Shown here: positions 59,701 to 63,927 of the stretch, piece after piece
Numbering within the stretch: the first letter of the stretch is position 1
Layout of the letters: every line of letters begins with the position of its first letter
Assembly (NCBI GenBank): GCA_017477425.1
Contig: JAFUVT010000020.1
Coordinates: 1 to 63,927, forward strand
Origin: Bacteroidales bacterium
GTDB lineage: Bacteria; Bacteroidota; Bacteroidia; Bacteroidales; F082
DNA length: 63,927 nucleotides
Direction: 5' to 3'
Notes under the pieces: generated by a model
Databases searched by the model: none
What the model was told of the DNA's origin: nothing
What the model saw: the letters and a program-made list of their open reading frames with translations, nothing else
Position numbers and translations under genes: made by a program

Positions 59701-62700
59701 GAAAGCATATTCTTGCAAGGTAGGCGGCGTGGTGGCCTGCACATTGATTTTGGTGAGGCCATAGCAGTTGAGGAAGGCATATTCTTCGATGGTTTCCACC
59801 GAGGCGGGCAGGGTAATCTCGGTGAGCCCTGTGGCGTACTCGAAGGCCGAGATGCCGATGGTGGTGACACCGTTGGGGATGACGGTGTTCTTGCAGCCCG
59901 TTACCAACTCGTTCGTGGCAGTCTTGATGATGGCGTTGCAGCCGTTGCGCGAATCGTAGACGGTGTTGCTTGCTTCCACCTCGATGTTGGCGAGGGCGTT
60001 ACCCGTGAAGGCGTTGCCGCTGATGCTGGTCACCGTGGAGGGGAGGAAGACGTATTCAAGGCTGTTGCAGTAGCCGAAGGCGAGATCGCCGATGGAGGTC
60101 ACCGAATTGGGCAGGATGACTTCGGTGAGGCCGCTGTGCTGGAAAGCATAGCCGCCAATGTTCTGCACGCCAAGCGGGATAACAATGGATGTCAAGCTGG
60201 TGCAACCGATGTCTTGCGAATTGCTGCCGAAGGCGTTGTAGCCAATGGAGGTGATGTTGGGCGGAAGGGTGATTTCCTCCAGATTGACGCAGCCTGCAAA
60301 GGCATATTCTGGAATCTCCGTTAGTCCCGTGAAGTACTGCAGTTCGTTGAAATAATGCATCTCCACTTGGTCTTGGAAGATGGTAATGTCTGCATACGTT
60401 TCTTGCGTCACAGCGGCAGCCTCGGCATAACTAACTTCTTCGTCGCCGTCAGTGTCGGCGAATGTCAGGCAACACGATTTTGCTATGGCGTCTTGGAAAA
60501 CAATATTGTTCACCGTGGTGAAGCTCTCGGAGACGTTCCAGTCGCTGCTGAAGCCCGTGTCGCAGTGGGCCTTCACGCGGAACTGGTAGGTGTGGCCAGG
60601 CGTGAGGCCTTCCAAGATCATGTTGTTCTCCGTGGTCGTGCCGAGAGAGGTCCAGTCGCCGTAGTTGGTTTGGATTTCATAATTGCTGAATGTAACATCA
60701 TCGATAACGATGCCTGTGTTGGCTGTAACAGCCGATGCATTAAAATGACGGATGGCAATATAGTAAGTATTGCTGTAGGTTATGGCGGGGTCAAGGTTAA
60801 CGGTAATCTTCTGATAAGTTGTAGTGGCGATATTCGTGTAATAGTCTGGTGTCACCGATGTACCAGGCACAGCTACACTACGAGTCACATATACTGCTAT
60901 TCCGTTAGTATTAGCATTTGATGCGACAATGAGCTTCGTCCAGAAAGTCAGCACACCGCGTTTATTGCTCACGGGGATGAACAGCCAGCTATCAGCTGCT
61001 TTGCCTGATTGGACAACAGAGCCAAGGCTTCCGCTGCTGTTATGACCAAAATTATTGGAATTAACGCTCCATCCAGTTCCCGTGCCATTATTGGTGGTTG
61101 ACCAACCGAAAGGAAGTGTGCTGCTTTCAAATCCGTAGTCGATGACGGGGTCGCCCAGCACTTCCTCTTCGCCCAGCACTTCCCTATACTCCACATCCAC
61201 ATGCTCCGCGCTGCTCTCCCAGTTGAGCGTGGCCGAGAAGGGCCCGACGTTGGTGGCAGTGAGTTGCGCAGGCGGCTCGCAGGCATCGGGGGTGGTGAGG
61301 ACAACGGTGGGGCCGAAGGCACTGTAATGGGCATCGCTGCCCTCGCCATATATGGCTTTGGCGCGGATATAGTAGTCGCTCTCTGGAGTCAGCGGAGAAT
61401 CGAAAGTGATGAGGCAGCAGGCTTCGCATCCGCCGACCGAATTGCATCTATAGCTCAAAACGGATGGAAAATCCGGTGATTCTGAGACGGCAACCCCAAT
61501 ATTCGTCATGCCGTTGATCGGCGTCCAAGTCAAGTAGATTTCATTGGCGCTCAAAAACTCCGCCTGTAGGTTGGTGGGCGGGAGGTAGGCATCGGTCTCG
61601 TAGGTGAAGGTGACTTTGGGGAGGAACTTTGCACTTGTAGGATCTTCACCAGCGGGCACGTACATCGACGACCAGTCCGTAGTGGTCGTGCCCAACCAAT
61701 TGGCATGATAGTTGGTTCCGGGGTCGTCATAACTGTCATGATCCTGCCACACTCCTATCAGCAAATTGCCGCTTCCATAATGGAAGTAGGGGTAGCTTGC
61801 ATTGATGGTCACCTTGCCTTCGCTGTCGATATGAAGGGTGCCGTGGTTGAACTGATGGAAGTTTTCATCATTCCAATAACCATAGAACTGTTCCTCTGGA
61901 TACTCAGCATCGTTATAACTGCTTTCAGGCACTTCCATGATCTTGACTTCAAACCAAATATCCTCTCCCCAAGGAGCGACATTATGCCAATTGCCGTCAT
62001 AGAACGTAATCTTGGTGATTTCGCTGTATTGCATCGGTGTAAGCATCTCGGCAGGAAGAATGAACTGTGTCCGAGATTCCTTATCTTCCAAACTTTGGCA
62101 TGTGATAGGCACGATTTCATTGTCCTGGCTGGTGCCTGCGTTGAGGGTAAGCGTAGGCAGTGGTAACGTGTGGAAATCGATGGAAACCCCGTTGGCAACT
62201 CCATCGCCATCTTCACAATAGCCAGTGATATTGCAGCTGTAATCCGTATCAGGATCCAAGCCCTCGAACAGGCGGTAAGGCACAGTGACGGTCTCGCCTT
62301 CCATGTCATCCTCGCCGCCATAGGTGTCCCAACTGGTTTGGTTTTCCTGTCCGGGTGTCCAACTCACCAATGCAGAGTGTGAGGTGAGGTTGGAGACTAT
62401 GATATCAGTGGGAGGAGCGCACATCGGAACGGTTTCGAACGAATCGCTATTCACCCAGGGGCTCGTCACGCTTCCCGAACGATAGCGCACCCATGCGTAA
62501 TAACTGCTATTGGGTGTAAGGTTGTTTACTATATAATTGCATGAAAATGTTTGAGTGTGAATGAGTTGTCCGTATTGTTGAAGATTTTCAATCGTCCAAT
62601 ACTCATAATTGGGATTATGATCAATAGACATCTGCGTGACCCAAATGTCCCAGCTCTGTTGCGCGATATTGTCCGCTGTCCAGCTCACTTTGGCGGAATG

Positions 62701-63927
62701 GCCAGCTACATCGGTCACGGTCACTGCCGTGGGCGCTGCGGTGAGGTCGTAGGTGCCGATGTTGAAATCGTCGACATGGATTCTGTTGAAGGCGTCGTTA
62801 GCATCGGTGCAAGCAGCATAGATGCCGAACCAAACGGTTTGGCCGCGCAAAGTGTCGAGGTTGTAGTAGTAGGTGTCGCCCGTGGTGGGAATGTTCTCGA
62901 AAGCGTTGCTGGTGTTGTCGAAAAGCGTCAGGCGATGCCATGTGGCGCCTTCGTTGGCAGTGTAGAAGATGCCGAGGCTTTCGTGGTCTTGATTGCCCGG
63001 GGTGATAGGGAGGAGGTTGCTCAGGGCGCGCGTCAGGGCGAACCAAGTTGAAAGGACGATGTTGCCTTCCAACTCGTCGTCAATGAAGATGGCAGGCGAA
63101 ATGAGCCATTTGTAGTGCTGATGGCTGCCAATGTTGGTGTAGGCGTGCGAGTTGGTATGGCCGTTGGCCTGGCCGAATTGCCAAGAGTCCTCCGGCGTCA
63201 GCGAAGCCGTGCCCGTTTGGGTGCTGCTGTTCCAGACCAATTGGCCCGTGTAGGTGCCCCAGCCTTCGGGGATGGTGGTGGAGGCAAAGGGCTGCTGGTA
63301 AGGTAGGCCCACATGAAGCTCGTCGAAGAAAACGGCCTCCACGAAATTGGTGAACTGCGACCAATACTGGGCCTGGCGGTAGGCGGCTGCGCGACCTATG
63401 GGCACATAGACGGGGATGCTTTTGGGGACATTCCCGAAGGTGGAGCTGGTGATGGTGGGCGGCGTGGTGGCCTTGACGTACAATTCCGACACGCCTGTGC
63501 AATCGTAAAGCGCTTTTGTCCCGATGGCCGTCACCTCAGAGCCGAAGGTGTAGCTCGTCACCTGGTTGCCGAACCTCGTCTTGAAATTATCATAAGTAGG
63601 ATAATAATAAGAAGTGGAATAAGAATAGTCGGCCGAGGCCACGGCGTTGCTGTTGATGGTCACTGAGGTCAAGGTCGAGCAGCCATCGAAGGCATGGTTC
63701 CCGACGGACTGCACCGAGCTGGGAATGGTCACCGACGTGAGGTCGGTGCAGCCATAGAAGGCATAGGTTCCAATGGAGGCTGGGCTGCCAAGGTTGTCCA
63801 AGTTATTGACCAAATTGCCGTTGTGATAGATGTGATGGGCATAATAGAGGGGGTTGGACGTGTAATGGTCAAAGTTAATCGTGCACCAGGCTGCCAAGTT
63901 GGCGATGTCGACCCGCGTCAGGCTGGT
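56776..63927 (-). CDS. Giant modular surface protein: BspA LRR, Fn3, jelly-roll and EF-hand-loop modules (5' end outside window)
   Basis: The frame is open to the window edge, so the N-terminus is missing; about 2,383 residues are visible. Order from the visible N-terminus: LRR_5 repeats opening with SLTRVDIANLAAWC; a jelly-roll adhesin-like domain (IFYTANEGATWHRL); two Fn3-like domains; a beta region; further Fn3-like domains around a second jelly-roll domain (ATVTANTGIVIDDVTF-like). Then four modules, each an EF-hand-type 12-residue loop (DTDGDEEVSYAE; DVNHDGELSYRE; DTNGDGELSYDE; DANGDGELSYAE) before a block of BspA repeats. A C-terminal domain of about 170 residues (from SAGWNWWTPL) ends TITFSLSY. 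It is probably secreted or cell-surface and calcium-dependent, serving adhesion or ligand binding. A classic type IX secretion C-terminal signature is not evident. Confidence 0.88.
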   Translation of the reverse strand, partial: TSLTRVDIANLAAWCTINFDHYTSNPLYYAHHIYHNGNLVNNLDNLGSPASIGTYAFYGCTDLTSVTIPSSVQSVGNHAFDGCSTLTSVTINSNAVASADYSYSTSYYYPTYDNFKTRFGNQVTSYTFGSEVTAIGTKALYDCTGVSELYVKATTPPTITSSTFGNVPKSIPVYVPIGRAAAYRQAQYWSQFTNFVEAVFFDELHVGLPYQQPFASTTIPEGWGTYTGQLVWNSSTQTGTASLTPEDSWQFGQANGHTNSHAYTNIGSHQHYKWLISPAIFIDDELEGNIVLSTWFALTRALSNLLPITPGNQDHESLGIFYTANEGATWHRLTLFDNTSNAFENIPTTGDTYYYNLDTLRGQTVWFGIYAACTDANDAFNRIHVDDFNIGTYDLTAAPTAVTVTDVAGHSAKVSWTADNIAQQSWDIWVTQMSIDHNPNYEYWTIENLQQYGQLIHTQTFSCNYIVNNLTPNSSYYAWVRYRSGSVTSPWVNSDSFETVPMCAPPTDIIVSNLTSHSALVSWTPGQENQTSWDTYGGEDDMEGETVTVPYRLFEGLDPDTDYSCNITGYCEDGDGVANGVSIDFHTLPLPTLTLNAGTSQDNEIVPITCQSLEDKESRTQFILPAEMLTPMQYSEITKITFYDGNWHNVAPWGEDIWFEVKIMEVPESSYNDAEYPEEQFYGYWNDENFHQFNHGTLHIDSEGKVTINASYPYFHYGSGNLLIGVWQDHDSYDDPGTNYHANWLGTTTTDWSSMYVPAGEDPTSAKFLPKVTFTYETDAYLPPTNLQAEFLSANEIYLTWTPINGMTNIGVAVSESPDFPSVLSYRCNSVGGCEACCLITFDSPLTPESDYYIRAKAIYGEGSDAHYSAFGPTVVLTTPDACEPPAQLTATNVGPFSATLNWESSAEHVDVEYREVLGEEEVLGDPVIDYGFESSTLPFGWSTTNNGTGTGWSVNSNNFGHNSSGSLGSVVQSGKAADSWLFIPVSNKRGVLTFWTKLIVASNANTNGIAVYVTRSVAVPGTSVTPDYYTNIATTTYQKITVNLDPAITYSNTYYIAIRHFNASAVTANTGIVIDDVTFSNYEIQTNYGDWTSLGTTTENNMILEGLTPGHTYQFRVKAHCDTGFSSDWNVSESFTTVNNIVFQDAIAKSCCLTFADTDGDEEVSYAEAAAVTQETYADITIFQDQVEMHYFNELQYFTGLTEIPEYAFAGCVNLEEITLPPNITSIGYNAFGSNSQDIGCTSLTSIVIPLGVQNIGGYAFQHSGLTEVILPNSVTSIGDLAFGYCNSLEYVFLPSTVTSISGNAFTGNALANIEVEASNTVYDSRNGCNAIIKTATNELVTGCKNTVIPNGVTTIGISAFEYATGLTEITLPASVETIEEYAFLNCYGLTKINVQATTPPTLQEYAFKNLTLSNITVYVPCGSLAAYEASGWSDFHLVEDCNIQFEDYTTKQLCVNAWDVNHDGELSYREAAAVNSLNPQGESVFKSNTEITSFNELQYFTGLTELPVQAFASCTSLQSITLPPTVTSLGWGLFRNCSALQSINIPASVDDIGIALFSGCSALETITVDTDNTSYTSLNSNGIFEILENNNYKLVAGCKTTVIPEGVTTVGSGALEQLYGVTSLTLPSTLESVVSYGILYLYDLESLTVNATTPPTLSSGFLLGTSGDIPITVPCGSVPTYQAANGWSNFTNFIDPCNIVFADENVKAICVANWDTNGDGELSYDEAAAVTTLKPNGATNSVFYNNSAITSFDELQYFTNLTSIEANAFSGCSYMTSITIPNNVTTIATMAFSGCYSLTSINIPTSVTTLEGQAFNNCTGLTSMFIPASVTEIPITSTSPFSGCSGLESITVDEENTTFTDGGCNAIIRIYDHRLFAGCKNTIIPDDIVIIHGGAFQGCTGLTTLVIPNQVTTINLSAFNGCTGLTSLTLGSGVTSIAGRAFLNCSNLESITVLATTPPTLGGTNANVSFYNVPTTIPVYVPCEAIEAYQQAQYWSDFTNIQENPEFICFEDANVKAICVANWDANGDGELSYAETAAVNSLNPQGESVFKGNTEITSFNELQYFTGLHQIAHYTFQDCSSLTSITLPPTVTEIKYNAFKSCGLTGTLTIPNSVTTIEQDAFKYCSGLTGLVIGSGVTSIGSYAFSGCTGLTYIEAKAINPPTLGTYGTFNSVPAGIPVYVPCEALADYLDYNNTGQPWGGFTNIVGEGCNTEFSAGWNWWTPLVETTVSELKNALDAHNATGEILINSQDGGFLRRSNGTWGGTLSSIEPGKMYKVKTESSSSFDLNGDEPQTVTVSLEPGYTWFGFVSDTEAALISDIITPNIGDKITQLIGENTYTYTFDGTTWSGTSGTIRYFQLGHGYIYYNSSNETKTITFSLSY
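57725..57807 (-). repeat. 83-base near-identical repeat in the giant gene, copy A
   Basis: 81 of 83 bases match 59420-59502. The segment encodes the end of one LRR lead-in (SVFK-N-TEITSFNELQYFTG) next to the EF-hand loop, showing recent module duplication or gene conversion. Confidence 0.9.
59420..59502 (-). repeat. 83-base near-identical repeat in the giant gene, copy B
   Basis: Partner of 57725-57807; the two mismatches are CCTTTG/CTTTTG and GGATTC/GGACTC. Confidence 0.9.

Overview
The window comes from a member of the Bacteroidales (phylum Bacteroidota). The evidence is a TonB-dependent receptor, BspA-type leucine-rich repeat proteins, a typical set of Bacteroidota lipoproteins, and many copies of the Bacteroidota -7 promoter element TAnnTTTG(C) placed 5-40 bases before starts, usually without a clear Shine-Dalgarno sequence. 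I see no rRNA, tRNA, CRISPR array, transposase or phage structural gene. Coding density is high: no gap exceeds about 170 bases. Both ends of the window cut a gene.

Layout. 1-4.2 kb (minus): dnaB, an RluA-type pseudouridine synthase and a truncated TPR lipoprotein. 4.2-7 kb (minus): a DUF2779 RecB/Cas4-like nuclease next to a DEDD 3'-5' exonuclease, then DUF493 and acylphosphatase. 7.1-8.3 kb (plus): a DUF368 polyprenyl-phosphate translocase and an S4 protein. 8.3-12.6 kb (minus): gcvP, a membrane protein of unknown role and an LEA-type lipoprotein. 12.7-19.2 kb (minus): typA, a FecCD-type ABC permease and ATPase, and a TonB receptor under a TPP riboswitch. 19.2-22.9 kb (minus): pncB and a DUF47-Pit-DUF47 phosphate operon.

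23.0-31.9 kb (plus) is the accessory island. It holds an AlbA/HATPase/HTH regulator; then a eukaryote-type kinase, a von Willebrand A protein and a PP2C phosphatase (the trio known from TerY-P / YegI-YegK-YegL systems), bracketed by two paralogous TPR + BspA-LRR proteins that lack signal peptides; then an AbiEi antitoxin beside a broken AbiEii toxin. The last LRR gene overlaps the phosphatase gene by 4 bases. This six-gene arrangement is the best candidate here for an undescribed signalling or defence system.

31.9-45.6 kb: a Na/Pi cotransporter and an arginase-family ureohydrolase (minus); a WalJ-like metallo-hydrolase, a coiled-coil lipoprotein and an NtrC-type regulator (plus); a hybrid histidine kinase (minus); a 5'-nucleotidase, an aldose epimerase, an Uup-type ABC-F ATPase and a small lipoprotein (plus). 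45.6-51.5 kb (minus): a TolC/adaptor/RND tripartite pump operon ending in a PII-like protein, in which the RND gene carries an in-frame stop. 51.7-56.6 kb (plus): a LytS/LytTR two-component pair, a YegP-like DUF1508 protein, a lipoprotein plus MauE-thioredoxin pair, and an AAA/DUF4143 ATPase. 56.8 kb to the end (minus): a giant surface protein built from LRR, Fn3, jelly-roll and EF-hand-loop modules.

Functional calls rest on motifs read by eye and knowledge of the families; no database search was run.
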